The notes under the pieces: model-generated
What the model was told of the DNA's origin: nothing
What the model saw: the letters and a program-made list of their open reading frames with translations, nothing else
Database searches by the model: none
NCBI GenBank assembly: GCA_036226585.1
Contig: CP108997.1
Coordinates: 2,418,001 to 2,482,000, forward strand
Direction of reading: 5' to 3'
Length of the DNA stretch: 64,000 nucleotides
From: Streptomyces sp. NBC_00708
Lineage (GTDB): Bacteria > Actinomycetota > Actinomycetes > Streptomycetales > Streptomycetaceae
Translations under genes and position numbers: made by a program
Part shown: positions 26,698 through 35,720 of the stretch, piece after piece
Layout of the letters: every line of letters starts with the position of its first letter
Numbering within the stretch: position 1 is the first letter of the stretch

Positions 26698-27393
26698 ATG
26701 ACCGCATGGCTGCCCGACGAAACGACCCTGCACCACGGCGACGGACCCTGTCTCGGCGCCGGACACGAGGCCGATCTCTTCTCCGCCCTGCGCGAGCCCG
26801 CGCGGCACCAGACGGCTCAGGTGACCGCGGCCGGCGCCGCGTGGCTGGCCGGGGCCACGGCGTACCCGCGCAGCGCCCTGGCGCAGTGGGAGTCGCGCCC
26901 GACGGCGCCCGGGGTCCTGCCGTGCGGCACGGCGTTCGACGTGGTGAACGTCCCGACGCTGTTCGGGCGCCGGATGCTGGAGCACCTGTGGGCCGACGGA
27001 CCGGGGTCCGGCCCGGTCGCCTCGCACCGCGGCCGGATGCTGCTGTTCGCCACCCCGGGCACCGCCCAGCGGCTGCCCTCGCTGCTGGACTGGGAGGAGT
27101 GGGGCGGCGCCCCGCAGAGCCAGGAGGGCGGCGGTACGAAGGTGCCCCCGCTGCTCTGTCACGGCACCGGGGACGCGGTGACGGTCCCGCCCCTGACCTG
27201 CGGCGAGGGGTATACGGGGCCCCGCTGGCTGGTGGCCCCGGACACGCGCAGCCCCTGGCTTCCGGGCCCGGACGTACTGCTGTGGGCCTGTGTGCGGGTG
27301 GCCCGGTCGGCACCCGCTCCGACGCCCCGTATTTCGATTTTTCCTCTCACCGATCAGGGTGCTAAGGTCTACGACGTCAGCAGGCGCCGCTAG
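26698..27393 (+). CDS. Prim-pol-like protein (degenerate bifunctional primase/polymerase N-domain)
   Basis: 231 residues similar in pattern to the N-terminal bifunctional DNA primase/polymerase domain proteins that are frequent in Streptomyces (AAGAAWLAG..., GTAFDVVNVP..., GRMLLFATPG). The usual catalytic acidic pair is not obvious: the strand reads FDVVNVP, so enzymatic activity is doubtful. The ATG at 26698 follows a long low-signal leader. The stop codon TAG lies at 27391-27393 inside the tRNA-Lys gene, so the last residues VSRRR are encoded by tRNA flank and acceptor stem. This ending is probably a chance read-through or an eroded 3' end. Confidence 0.65.
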   Translation: MTAWLPDETTLHHGDGPCLGAGHEADLFSALREPARHQTAQVTAAGAAWLAGATAYPRSALAQWESRPTAPGVLPCGTAFDVVNVPTLFGRRMLEHLWADGPGSGPVASHRGRMLLFATPGTAQRLPSLLDWEEWGGAPQSQEGGGTKVPPLLCHGTGDAVTVPPLTCGEGYTGPRWLVAPDTRSPWLPGPDVLLWACVRVARSAPAPTPRISIFPLTDQGAKVYDVSRRR

Positions 27394-27457
27394 CTCAGTT
27401 GGTTAGAGCAGCTGACTCTTAATCAGCGGGTCCGGGGTTCGAGTCCCTGGCGGCGCA
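27384..27457 (+). tRNA. tRNA-Lys(CTT), copy 1
   Basis: 74-base cloverleaf: acceptor GCGCCGC/GCGGCGC, D-arm GCTC...GAGC, anticodon stem GCTGA/TCAGC with loop CTCTTAA (anticodon CTT), T-arm CGGGG TTCGAGT CCCTG (one non-canonical pair), discriminator A. CCA is not encoded. A TAAGGT -10 lies at 27363-27368, 15 bases upstream. It is identical to copies at 37568 and 43612. Confidence 0.97.
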
Positions 27458-27463
27458 CAGACG

Positions 27464-27497
27464 GAAGAAGCCCCTCGCGAGAGCGAGGGGCTTCTTC
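27464..27497. terminator. Terminator after tRNA-Lys copy 1
   Basis: Perfect 15-bp arms (GAAGAAGCCCCTCGC and its complement) around a GAGA loop. It can serve the tRNA on the plus strand and the convergent M6 protease gene on the minus strand. Confidence 0.9.
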
Positions 27498-27518
27498 GTT
27501 GTCCGGTACGGGACCGGG

Positions 27519-28763
27519 TCAGGTCCCCGTGGTGATGCGGACGGTCCAGGAGCCCGACGGCGTACGGTCGGCGACCTCGACGGTGGCGTGCGCGCCGGGC
27601 ACGGAGTACGTCTCGCCGACGCGCAGCGGTGCGTCCGCGAGCGGCGGGTAGACCGAGCTCTCCCAGCAGGCGTCGCTGTCGGGGTGCGTGTCGAGCACCT
27701 CGACCGGGCCACCGCCGGACGGGGTCTCGTTGCGCACCCGGTAGAGCAGGATGCCCTCGGCGCAGGTCGAGCGGTCGTTGCCGGTGGAGCCGCGGGCCTC
27801 GATGGCGACCGCGCTGCCCTCGCCGGTCCTGATCACGGCGAGCCGGGTGCCGAGGGACGCGCCGCGCACGGGGACGGCGGCCATCGGTTCGAGGGTGACG
27901 ACCCGGTCGCTCTGGACGCAGACCACCTGCCGGTCGTCCAGCCAGCCCAGCTTCCACTTGTGCCAGCCGAAGAGGTCGGGCGCAAGCCCGAACTGGCTGC
28001 CCATGACGTCCCAGTCGCCGACGTAGGTGTCCCAGTCGCCCTTGCCGTCGGACGGCCGGTGGTAGAGGTCCGGCAGGTCGAAGACGTGGCCGGTCTCGTG
28101 GGCCAGCACGTTGTGGTCCGGCGGGTGCTGTTCGAAGACGGTGACGACGCGCCTGATGTCCGTACCGTCGGCGTGCAGCGGCCGGTCGAAGTTGACGACC
28201 TTGGTGGCGTCGGAGTCGACGCCGGGGGCGTCCGGGTCCGCGACGAGGTAGACGATGTCGTAGCGCGAGAAGTCGACCGTGGGGTCGGCCACCCGGATCG
28301 CGTCGCGCAGGTAGGCGCTGCGCCGGTCGCTGGCCCAGTCGCGCTGTATGCCGTACCAGGTCGAGGGCTTCGGCATCCGGATCCACTGCCGCTGCGGGTG
28401 CGGGCGCAGGGTGAACTTCCCGTACGAGGCACGCCGGAAGAACTGGGTGGTGGCCGGGAAGTAGTCCGGGGTGAGTTCGGCGGGCGTGGTGGCCGGCCGG
28501 GCGTCGGGGAACGAGAGGAAGACCATCACCGCGTCCAGGGCGTGGTCCGGGCGCGGATAGGCGCCGTTCCACCGGTCGATGCCGAGGGAGTGGTGGGCGG
28601 CGGTGCGGGGCAGTGCGCAGGGGGCCGCGTCCCCGGAGGCGGCGGCAGCGGGCCCGGCGACGAGGGAGGTGGCGACGAGCGCCAGCAGCGAAATCAGCCC
28701 GGCCACCAGCCCTCGCGGGCTCGGCCTCTCCACCCCTGATGAGGGCCCGGACTGACGCGGCAC
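27519..28763 (-). CDS. Secreted M6-family metalloprotease
   Basis: 414 residues. A signal peptide (basic start, hydrophobic GLISLLALVATSLVAG, cleavage near AAAASG) precedes a zinc protease domain with LAHETGHVFDLPDLYH, the HExxH site of gluzincin-like M6 peptidases (immune inhibitor A relatives). Downstream WDVMGSQFG is the characteristic M6 Met-containing turn. The C-terminal ~110 residues are beta-rich. GTG 28763 is selected because a full GGAGGT ribosome site sits five bases upstream; the open frame extends further without support. It acts extracellularly; natural substrate unknown. Confidence 0.9.
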   Translation of the reverse strand: MPRQSGPSSGVERPSPRGLVAGLISLLALVATSLVAGPAAAASGDAAPCALPRTAAHHSLGIDRWNGAYPRPDHALDAVMVFLSFPDARPATTPAELTPDYFPATTQFFRRASYGKFTLRPHPQRQWIRMPKPSTWYGIQRDWASDRRSAYLRDAIRVADPTVDFSRYDIVYLVADPDAPGVDSDATKVVNFDRPLHADGTDIRRVVTVFEQHPPDHNVLAHETGHVFDLPDLYHRPSDGKGDWDTYVGDWDVMGSQFGLAPDLFGWHKWKLGWLDDRQVVCVQSDRVVTLEPMAAVPVRGASLGTRLAVIRTGEGSAVAIEARGSTGNDRSTCAEGILLYRVRNETPSGGGPVEVLDTHPDSDACWESSVYPPLADAPLRVGETYSVPGAHATVEVADRTPSGSWTVRITTGT

Positions 28764-29202
28764 ATCTACCTCCGGTACGGGGAGCGGATCCCTCCGGTGC
28801 GGGGCGCGGACGGTTCCGGCGCGGGCCCCGGACGCGACCCCCGGAACTCTCCTGTCCACCTTGTGGGGTTATGGACGTTTCGTCACGTCGGGCTCGCCCA
28901 GTCGGGTCGGAGGCCTCATCGGCCACACCCTTCACAGACAGTCACAATCGATCACGCACGCAACGGGAGAGAACAGAGGCGCGCAGAAACAATCAGTCGG
29001 GGACAAACCGGATCGGCGTCCGCATGGGCCGTGCGAGTCGGAGCGGGGCGCCCGAGGGCCGGGGCGCTGGAACGGCCGGGGCGCGGCCCTCTATGCTTCA
29101 CCTCGCTTTCCTGCGCGGTTCCCGCCTCCCACGGCGGTGCTCCACGCGGCGGGCCAGTCCGACCGGAGGTGTCCGGGACAGAACTGCAGGGCGGAGCGAA
29201 CG
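28764..29202. other. Intergenic region between M6 protease and CdgA-like genes
   Basis: About 440 bp with no supported gene. It must hold two divergent promoters. Short GTCAC/GATCAC elements occur near 28880 and 28937, but I could not define a promoter. Confidence 0.5.
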
Positions 29203-31050
29203 GTGAGCGCAACCCCCGAAGGACCGGGGCCCACGGCACCCCCTGCACAGCACCCCGTGGTGACGGAGCGTCACGAAGTGTGGCCGCCCGGCGCGTCCGC
29301 CACCGAGGCGCACGACTACCGGGCAGCGTTCCGGGCCGCCACCCTGCCGATGGCCGTCGTCGGCCCGGAGGGCCTGATCGTCACCGCCAACGAGGCGCTC
29401 GGCGCGCTGACGGGCACCGGCGCGGCGGCGCTCACCGCGCAGTCGGCGGCCGATCTGGTCGACCTGGCGGCGGACGCCCGCGCCTGGCACGCGTACCGCG
29501 AGGTGCTGCACGGCCGCCGCTCCCGCTTCCGCTGCACCCGCCGGCTCAAGCACCCCGACGGGCGCGCGCTGTGGGCCGAGATCACCGTCGTGCCGATGCC
29601 CGGCGGCCGGGAGGCGGAGGACGGCGGTGCGCCCGGTCAGGTGCTGCTCTCCGTCGCGGACGTCAGCGACCGGCGCGAACTGCAGAAGCGGCTGCGCCAC
29701 CTCCAGATGCACGACCCGGTGACCCGGCTGCCCAACCGGACGCTGTTCTTCGAGCGGCTGTCGGCGGCACTGCGGCCCCCGCCCCACCAGGAGGGCGGCG
29801 GCTCCCGCATCGGGCTCTGCTACTTGGACCTGGACGGCTTCAAGGCGGTCAACGACACCCTGGGCCACCGGATCGGCGACCGGCTGCTGGCGGCCGTCGC
29901 CGCGCGGCTCACGGACTGCGCCGAGCAGGAGGGCGCGTACCCGGCCGGTGCCCCGCTGGTGGCCCGGCTCGGCGGCGACGAGTTCGCGCTGCTGGTCGAG
30001 GAGTCCACCGGCACCGAGCAGCTGACCGATCTGGCGCGCACGGTGCTGGGGGCGCTCCAGCAGCCCTTCGACCTGGCCGGGCAGCGGCTCTCGGTCTCGG
30101 CGTCGATCGGAGTGGTGGAGCGGCCCGTCGCGGGCACGTCCGCCACCGGTCTGATGCAGGCCGCCGACACCACGCTGTACTGGGCGAAGGCCGACGGCAA
30201 GGCCCGCTGGACCCTGTTCGACCCGGAGCGCAACGCCCACCGGATGACCCGCCAGGCGCTGTCCTCCACCCTCCGCCCGGCCGTGGAGCGCGGCGAGTTC
30301 ACCATCGAGTACCAGCCGCTGGTCGGCATGGCCGACGGGGTCGTGCGCGGCGTCGAGGCGCTGGTGCGCTGGAACCACCCGCAGTTCGGCATGCTCTCGC
30401 CGAATCGGTTCGTCGCGATCGCCGAGGAGGACGGCTCGATCGTGCAGCTCGGCCGGTGGGTGCTGCGCTCGGCCTGCCGGCAGGCCCGGCGCTGGCAGCT
30501 CGACCATCCGGCGAAGCCGCCGCTGTTCATCAGCGTCAATGTCGCGGTGCGCCAGGTCTGGGACTCCGACCTGGTCACCGATGTCGCGGAGATCCTGGCG
30601 GAGACCGGGCTCGATCCGGCGCTGCTGCAACTGGAGCTGACCGAGTCCGCGGTGATGGGTTCGGCGGGCCGCCCGCTACGGGCCCTCCAGGCGCTCAGCG
30701 ACATGGGCGTCCGCATCGCCATCGACGACTTCGGCACCGGCTACTCGAACCTCGCCTACCTGAGCCGCCTGCCGGTGTCCGTGCTCAAGCTGGACGGCGC
30801 GTTCGTGCGCGGTTTCCGGTACGAGGACGGCACGCACCCCAGCCCCGCCGACGAGACGATCGTCGAGGCCATGGTCGAGCTGGCGCACCGGCTGGGCCTG
30901 ACCGTCACCGCGGAGTGCGTGGAGACGGCCGGCCAGGCGGAGCGGCTGCGCCGGATCGGCTGCGACACGGGACAGGGCTGGCTCTACTCGCGCGCGGTCG
31001 CCCCGGAACGCATCGCCGAACTCATCGGGACCCGCGCCCCGGGGGCGTGA
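29203..31050 (+). CDS. cdgA: PAS-GGDEF-EAL cyclic di-GMP enzyme, CdgA-like
   Basis: 615 residues, soluble. PAS-like sensor (~40-155), diguanylate cyclase domain (~165-335) with an intact active site LGGDEFAL near residues 256-262 and DLDGFKAVND, then an EAL phosphodiesterase domain (~345-610) with EALVRWNHP near 384 and DDFGTGYSNL near 507. Both catalytic signatures look complete, so it may make and degrade c-di-GMP, the signal that controls BldD and development in Streptomyces. The domain order matches CdgA; the orthology is inferred. GTG 29203 has GGAG upstream. It ends 3 bp from the convergent luciferase-like gene. Confidence 0.85.
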   Translation: MSATPEGPGPTAPPAQHPVVTERHEVWPPGASATEAHDYRAAFRAATLPMAVVGPEGLIVTANEALGALTGTGAAALTAQSAADLVDLAADARAWHAYREVLHGRRSRFRCTRRLKHPDGRALWAEITVVPMPGGREAEDGGAPGQVLLSVADVSDRRELQKRLRHLQMHDPVTRLPNRTLFFERLSAALRPPPHQEGGGSRIGLCYLDLDGFKAVNDTLGHRIGDRLLAAVAARLTDCAEQEGAYPAGAPLVARLGGDEFALLVEESTGTEQLTDLARTVLGALQQPFDLAGQRLSVSASIGVVERPVAGTSATGLMQAADTTLYWAKADGKARWTLFDPERNAHRMTRQALSSTLRPAVERGEFTIEYQPLVGMADGVVRGVEALVRWNHPQFGMLSPNRFVAIAEEDGSIVQLGRWVLRSACRQARRWQLDHPAKPPLFISVNVAVRQVWDSDLVTDVAEILAETGLDPALLQLELTESAVMGSAGRPLRALQALSDMGVRIAIDDFGTGYSNLAYLSRLPVSVLKLDGAFVRGFRYEDGTHPSPADETIVEAMVELAHRLGLTVTAECVETAGQAERLRRIGCDTGQGWLYSRAVAPERIAELIGTRAPGA

Positions 31051-31053
31051 GCC

Positions 31054-32181
31054 CTACGCGTCGGGCAGCCCGTACGCGTCCGCGATCAGCCCGTAGCTGC
31101 GCAGCCGGGCCTCGCCGCTGTGCGCGTTGGCGGTGATCATCAGCTCGTCGGCGCCGGTGCGCTTGGCCAGGTCGTCGAGGCCGGAGCGGACCTCGTCGGA
31201 GGTGCCGTGGACGATGTTGACCAGCCAGTTGTCGACGAACTCGCGCTCCATCGGGGAGAACGTGTACGCCTCCGCCTCCTCGGGCGTCGGCACCAGGCCG
31301 GGCCGCCCGGACCGCAGCCGGAGCATCGAAAGCGCGCCGGTCAGCACCTGCCGCCGCGCCTCGCGCTCGTCGTCGGCGGCGAGGGCGGCGACGCCGATCA
31401 GGGCGTACGGCGCGTCCAGGACCGTGGACGGCTTGAAGGAGTCGCGGTACAGCTCCAGCGCCGGGACGGTGTTCTGGGCCGAGAAGTGGTGCGCGAAGGC
31501 GAACGGCAGCCCGAGGACCCCGGCGAGCCGGGCGCTGAAGCCGGAGGAGCCGAGCAGCCAGATGGGCGGGCGCGCCGGGGACTGGACGCCGCCCTCGGCG
31601 GTGGCCTGGACGGGTCCGGGAACCGCGTGGATGCGGGCGTAGGGGTGGCCGTCGGGGAAGTCGTCGTCCAGGAACCGGGTCAGCTCCATGAGCTGCTGCG
31701 GGAAGTCGTCCGCGCCCTCGTTGAGCCGGTCCGTACGCCGCAGGGCCGCGGCGGTGGCGCCGTCCGTGCCGGGGGCGCGGCCCAGGCCGAGGTCGACGCG
31801 GCCGGGGGCCATCGCCTCCAGGGTGCCGAACTGCTCGGCGATGACGAGCGGGGCGTGGTTGGGCAGCATGACGCCGCCCGAGCCGAGCCGGATGCGCTCG
31901 GTGCGGGCGGCGGTGTGGGCCAGGATCACGGCCGGGGACGAGGAGGCGACGCCGGGCATCGAGTGGTGCTCGGCGACCCAGTAGCGGTGGAAGCCCCGGC
32001 GTTCGGCGAGCCGGGCGATTTCCACGCCGGTGCGCAGGGCCTGGCTCGCCGTGCGGCCCTGGCCCACGGTCACCAGGTCCAGCACGGACAGCGGCACGGG
32101 GGCGGTCCCCCGGGCCGTGCCGCGGATCTCGTCGCCCTGGATCCTGTCGCCCTGGATCTCGTCGCCTCGCATCTCGTCCAC
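31054..32181 (-). CDS. LLM-class flavin-dependent oxidoreductase
   Basis: 375 residues with a luciferase-like TIM barrel: LSVLDLVTVGQG near the N-terminus, RYWVAEHHSMPGVASSSP (the MsnO8-type signature) and LLGSSGFSARLAG. Such enzymes use reduced flavin (FMNH2) or F420; the cofactor here is not known. The N-terminal ~25 residues are three imperfect copies of a GDEIQ-type pentapeptide, from a 15-bp DNA repeat (32124-32168). GTG 32181 with GGAGAG upstream is used; ATG at codon 4 is possible. The gene is convergent with the CdgA-like gene with 3 bp between stops. Confidence 0.88.
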   Translation of the reverse strand: MDEMRGDEIQGDRIQGDEIRGTARGTAPVPLSVLDLVTVGQGRTASQALRTGVEIARLAERRGFHRYWVAEHHSMPGVASSSPAVILAHTAARTERIRLGSGGVMLPNHAPLVIAEQFGTLEAMAPGRVDLGLGRAPGTDGATAAALRRTDRLNEGADDFPQQLMELTRFLDDDFPDGHPYARIHAVPGPVQATAEGGVQSPARPPIWLLGSSGFSARLAGVLGLPFAFAHHFSAQNTVPALELYRDSFKPSTVLDAPYALIGVAALAADDEREARRQVLTGALSMLRLRSGRPGLVPTPEEAEAYTFSPMEREFVDNWLVNIVHGTSDEVRSGLDDLAKRTGADELMITANAHSGEARLRSYGLIADAYGLPDA

Positions 32182-32273
32182 GTTCTGGCCTCTCCGGTGG
32201 TGCGCTTCAGTGCCTCGTCCGTCCGGGGAGCAGCAACAGGAGGATGGCTCCGTTTATTCCGGGCCGCCGCTTC

Positions 32274-33053
32274 TCAGCTCTTCTTCCCGTGGGCGTACGC
32301 CCGTCCGCTTCCCCAGCTCACCGGGGCCGGCGGCTGCTCGCGGTTGGCGAAGAGCGTGCCGAGCCGGGGCGCCCAGGCGGGGCGGTCGGCCAGCCGCAGG
32401 GCCTCGCGGGCCGCCACCTGGTTGGCGGTGAGGACGGGCTTGCCGAGCGCCTCCTCCAGCTCGGGGAGGTGGGCGGCGGTGTGCAGGGAGGTGTCGGGGA
32501 TCAGCACGGCGTCCGCGTCGGGGCGGTCGGCGGCCCTGGCCAGTTCGAGGACCCGGGCCGCGTCCCAGGAGGCGGCCTCGGCGGCGTCGGTGACGCCCGC
32601 CGCGTGCACTCCGGTCACCTCCATGCCGGTCTCCCGCAGGAACGCGGCGAACCGCTCGGCGACGGCCTCGGGGTAGGTCGCGGCGACCGCGACGCGCTCG
32701 GCGCCCAGCTTCCGCACCGCGTGGACGAAGCCGATCGAGGTGCTGGACGCGGGTACGCCCGCCGCACGGGCGAGGGCCGCGACCTGGTCGTGGGCGCCCT
32801 GCCACCCGTGCAGGAAGCTGCCGCCGTCGCAGGCCCAGACGATGGACTGGACCCCGGAGCGCTGCAGCTCCTCGATGCCGGCGGCGAGCCGGCCGGAGGT
32901 GCCCAGCGCGCGCAGGGCGTCCTCGGCGTAGGCGCCGTCCGGGCTCTCGGTGTGGTGGACGACGAGTCTGATGGTGCTGTCGAGAAGAATTTCCATGCGC
33001 GGGTAGTCGTCCTCGGCGAAGTGGCCCGGGTAGAGGAATCCGACGGTCGTCAT
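32274..33053 (-). CDS. Asp/Glu racemase-superfamily protein, EutA/maleate-isomerase-like
   Basis: 259 residues with the Asp/Glu racemase fold found in maleate cis-trans isomerase, arylmalonate decarboxylase and the ectoine-utilisation protein EutA. The first catalytic cysteine site is VWACDGGSF; the second half reads LTANQVAAREALR, with no second catalytic Cys, which agrees with EutA/arylmalonate-type members more than with true racemases. ATG 33053 has GGGTGG upstream; the frame continues further upstream without a good start. It is divergent from ehuBCDA, so a role in handling ectoine or a related compound is likely but inferred. Confidence 0.75.
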   Translation of the reverse strand: MTTVGFLYPGHFAEDDYPRMEILLDSTIRLVVHHTESPDGAYAEDALRALGTSGRLAAGIEELQRSGVQSIVWACDGGSFLHGWQGAHDQVAALARAAGVPASSTSIGFVHAVRKLGAERVAVAATYPEAVAERFAAFLRETGMEVTGVHAAGVTDAAEAASWDAARVLELARAADRPDADAVLIPDTSLHTAAHLPELEEALGKPVLTANQVAAREALRLADRPAWAPRLGTLFANREQPPAPVSWGSGRAYAHGKKS

Positions 33054-33419
33054 ATCCACCCTTTCTCTGCACCTGCGTCCGTGCCGCGGCGGATCGCCCG
33101 CCGCGCCCGCCGCGCGAACCGGCGGCGGCACTGACCGGTTTCCCCGCTCCTGTTCCAGTATTCCGCCATCCGCCCCGGATCTCGCCCCGGGCGGCCGGCC
33201 GCGTGCATGAACGGCGACCGCACGGGCACCCGTCGCGGTACGGAGCCGCGTACGGGACATCCCCTACGAAACCCCGCCTTCCGGCCTGCCACCGGACACG
33301 GGAAGGTCACCCTCCGGCCACCGTTCGATTACATGCGCCTTCTTCCTGAATAGACACGGGGGATCGGGCAGGCGCCCAGCCTGTCCGGACTGTTCGACCC
33401 CTTCAGGAGATTGCGAACC
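33054..33419. other. Divergent promoter region, EutA-like gene / ehuB
   Basis: About 365 bp with no supported gene. It must contain both divergent promoters; I see no strong palindrome or -35/-10 pair. Confidence 0.5.
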
Positions 33420-34322
33420 ATGGCTGACTTCCCGAACCTGTCCCGCCGGGGATTTCTCAACCGATCGGCAGCGGTGGGCGGTCTGCTCGTCGTCCCGGGC
33501 CTCCTCGCCGCGTGCAGCAAGACCGGCGCCGACTCCGCCGACGGCGAGGGCGCCCTCGCGAAGCTCCGCAAGCAGGGGTTCGTACGCGTCGCGTACGCCG
33601 ACGAAGCGCCGTACGGGTACATGGAGGGCAAGGAACTCAAGGGCGAGGCGCCCACGTTGCACCGGGAGATCTTCAAGGCCCTCGGTGTCGACGAGCTGAA
33701 GCCCACCCTCTCCGAGTGGGACGGCCTGATCCCCGGACTCCAGGCCGGCAAGTACGACGTGGTCAGCGCCGGCATGGCGATCACCCCGGAGCGCTGCGCC
33801 AACGCCCTGTTCTCGGAGCCGGAGTTCATCTCGCCGACCGCGATGATGGTGAAGAAGGGCAACCCGAAGAAGGTCACCGACCTGGCGTCCGCGAAGGCCG
33901 CCGGGATCACCCTCGGCGTGATGGCGGGCGCGGTCGAGGGCTCGTACGCCAAGGGCGCGGGCATCCCCGAGGGCAAGATCAAGACCCTCCAGAAGCCGCA
34001 GGACGGGGCGGACGCGGTCAAGGGCGGCCGGATCGACGCCTTCCTGCTGACCGGCATCTCCCTGCGCTGGCTCGCCAAGACCAACGGGGGCACCGAGGTC
34101 ACCGAGGCCTTCCTGCCCGAGCTGGACGGCGCCAAGCAGTACAGCCCCGGCGGCGCCGTCTTCCGCAAGGGCAACGAGGAGCTGCGCGACGCCTTCAACC
34201 GCGAGCTGAAGAAGATCGTCGCCGACAAGTCCCGCTATGTGGAGCTGCTGCGCGACTACGGCTTCGGCGCGACCGAACTTCCGCCGGCCACGCTGAAGAC
34301 GGCCGATCTGTGCAAGGGCTGA
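33420..34322 (+). CDS. ehuB: Ectoine/hydroxyectoine-type ABC transporter substrate-binding lipoprotein EhuB
   Basis: 300 residues. Twin-arginine signal (SRRGFLN, residues 8-14) plus a lipobox LLAAC with Cys32: exported by Tat and lipid-anchored. The mature part is a family 3 (SBP_bac_3) solute-binding fold; DEAPYGYMEG and the SAGMAITPERC segment fit EhuB, which binds ectoine and hydroxyectoine. ATG 33420 has AGGAG about 10 bases upstream. It is the first gene of ehuBCDA. Other amino-acid binding is possible. Confidence 0.83.
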   Translation: MADFPNLSRRGFLNRSAAVGGLLVVPGLLAACSKTGADSADGEGALAKLRKQGFVRVAYADEAPYGYMEGKELKGEAPTLHREIFKALGVDELKPTLSEWDGLIPGLQAGKYDVVSAGMAITPERCANALFSEPEFISPTAMMVKKGNPKKVTDLASAKAAGITLGVMAGAVEGSYAKGAGIPEGKIKTLQKPQDGADAVKGGRIDAFLLTGISLRWLAKTNGGTEVTEAFLPELDGAKQYSPGGAVFRKGNEELRDAFNRELKKIVADKSRYVELLRDYGFGATELPPATLKTADLCKG

Positions 34323-34341
34323 CAGGGACGGGACCCACCGC

Positions 34342-35079
34342 ATGAATGATTTCTTCTCGGCCTTCGCCGACGATCTGCCGCAGCTGCGGTCGGGCCTGTG
34401 GGTGACCCTGGAGGCCACGGTCCTGGGCGCGCTCCTCGCGCTGCTCCTGTCGTTCGTGCTCGGCCTGATGTCGCTGAGCCGGCTCCTGCTGTCGCGCGGG
34501 GTCTCCCGTGTGGTCGTGGAGTTCTTCCGCGGCACCTCGCTGTACGTGCAGCTGTTCTGGCTGTACTACGCGATGCCGCCGCTGACCGGGTACGAACTGA
34601 CGCCGCTGGTCTGCGGGGTGCTCGCGTTCGGCCTCAACTACGGGGCGTACGGCGCCGAAGTGGTGCGCGGCGCGGTCAACTCCGTACCGCGCGGCCAGTA
34701 CGAGGCGGCGCTCGCGCTGAACATGTCGCCGCTGCACCGGATGCGCAAGGTGATCCTGCCGCAGGCGTGGGTGCAGATGATCCCGTCGTTCACCAATCTG
34801 CTGATCCAGCTGCTGAAGGCGACCCCGCTGCTGTGGCTGATCTCGGCCGCGGACCTGATGACCGCCATCGAGAAGCTGCGCAGCCGTACGGGTGAGACCC
34901 TCACCGCCTACGTCACGCTGCTGGTCTGCTACTTCGTCCTGGCGTACGCGCTGACCCTGCTGATGAACCTGCTGGAGCGGTCCGCCAAGCGGCGGCTCGG
35001 TCTGGCCACCGGCGGGAAGAGCCTGCTGAAGTCCCGCAGCGCCGTGAACGCCGCCCAGACCGCCGGAGGTGCCGGGTGA
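34342..35079 (+). CDS. ehuC: ABC transporter permease EhuC
   Basis: 245 residues; His/Glu/Gln/Arg-opine type polar amino-acid permease with about five membrane spans. The characteristic segments are VVEFFRGTSLYVQLFWLYY and the EAA-like loop EAALALNMSPLHRMRKV. It forms the channel with EhuD. It lies 19 bp after ehuB, and its stop overlaps the GTG of ehuD as GTGA. Confidence 0.87.
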   Translation: MNDFFSAFADDLPQLRSGLWVTLEATVLGALLALLLSFVLGLMSLSRLLLSRGVSRVVVEFFRGTSLYVQLFWLYYAMPPLTGYELTPLVCGVLAFGLNYGAYGAEVVRGAVNSVPRGQYEAALALNMSPLHRMRKVILPQAWVQMIPSFTNLLIQLLKATPLLWLISAADLMTAIEKLRSRTGETLTAYVTLLVCYFVLAYALTLLMNLLERSAKRRLGLATGGKSLLKSRSAVNAAQTAGGAG

Positions 35080-35720
35080 AGAGCGATTTCGACTGGGGCG
35101 CCGTCGGTGACGCGCTCCCCCTGCTCATCGACGGGTTCTGGACGACCCTGCTGGCCACGGTGCTGGGCACCCTGGTCGCCGCGGTCCTCGGGCTGGCCAT
35201 CGCGGTCGCCGGACGCGCCCCGTCGCGACTGGTGACCGTGCCGGTGAAGGCGCTGATGGAGTTCATCCGCTCCACCCCGCTGCTGGTGCAACTGGTGGGC
35301 GCCGCCGCACTGTTCACCTCGGTGGAGCCGCTGACGATCGGCATCGTGGTACTGGGCGTCCACTACGCCACGTACACCTCCGAGGTGTACCGCGCGGGGA
35401 TCGACGGGGTGCCGAAGGGCCAGTGGGAGGCCTGCCGGGCGCTCTCGCTGACGCCCCGCCGCACCTGGCAGGCGGTGATCCTGCCGCAGGCGGTCCGCAA
35501 CGTGCTGCCCGCGCTCGGCAACTACGCGATCTCCATGTTCAAGGAGACGCCGTACCTCGCCGTGATCACGGTGCACGAAATGGTCTACCAGGCCCGCAAC
35601 TACGGGACCGAGCACTTCCGCTACACGGAGGCGTTCACCCTCGCCGGACTGATCTTCCTGGTGGCGAGCTACCCCACCTCGCTGTTGATGAGAAAGCTGG
35701 AGAAGCGCCTTGGCCACTGA
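35076..35720 (+). CDS. ehuD: ABC transporter permease EhuD
   Basis: 214 residues, the second permease of the polar amino-acid type. It has LMEFIRSTPLLVQLVGAA and an EAA-like loop EACRALSLTPRRTWQAV, with five predicted spans. The GTG start overlaps the ehuC stop by 4 bp, and its 3' end overlaps ehuA by 11 bp, showing tight coupling within the operon. Confidence 0.87.
   Translation: MKSDFDWGAVGDALPLLIDGFWTTLLATVLGTLVAAVLGLAIAVAGRAPSRLVTVPVKALMEFIRSTPLLVQLVGAAALFTSVEPLTIGIVVLGVHYATYTSEVYRAGIDGVPKGQWEACRALSLTPRRTWQAVILPQAVRNVLPALGNYAISMFKETPYLAVITVHEMVYQARNYGTEHFRYTEAFTLAGLIFLVASYPTSLLMRKLEKRLGH

Noticed and set aside
27384..27457. tRNA as attachment site of an integrated element
   Set aside because: No integrase or partial tRNA 3' copy next to any of the three tRNA genes.
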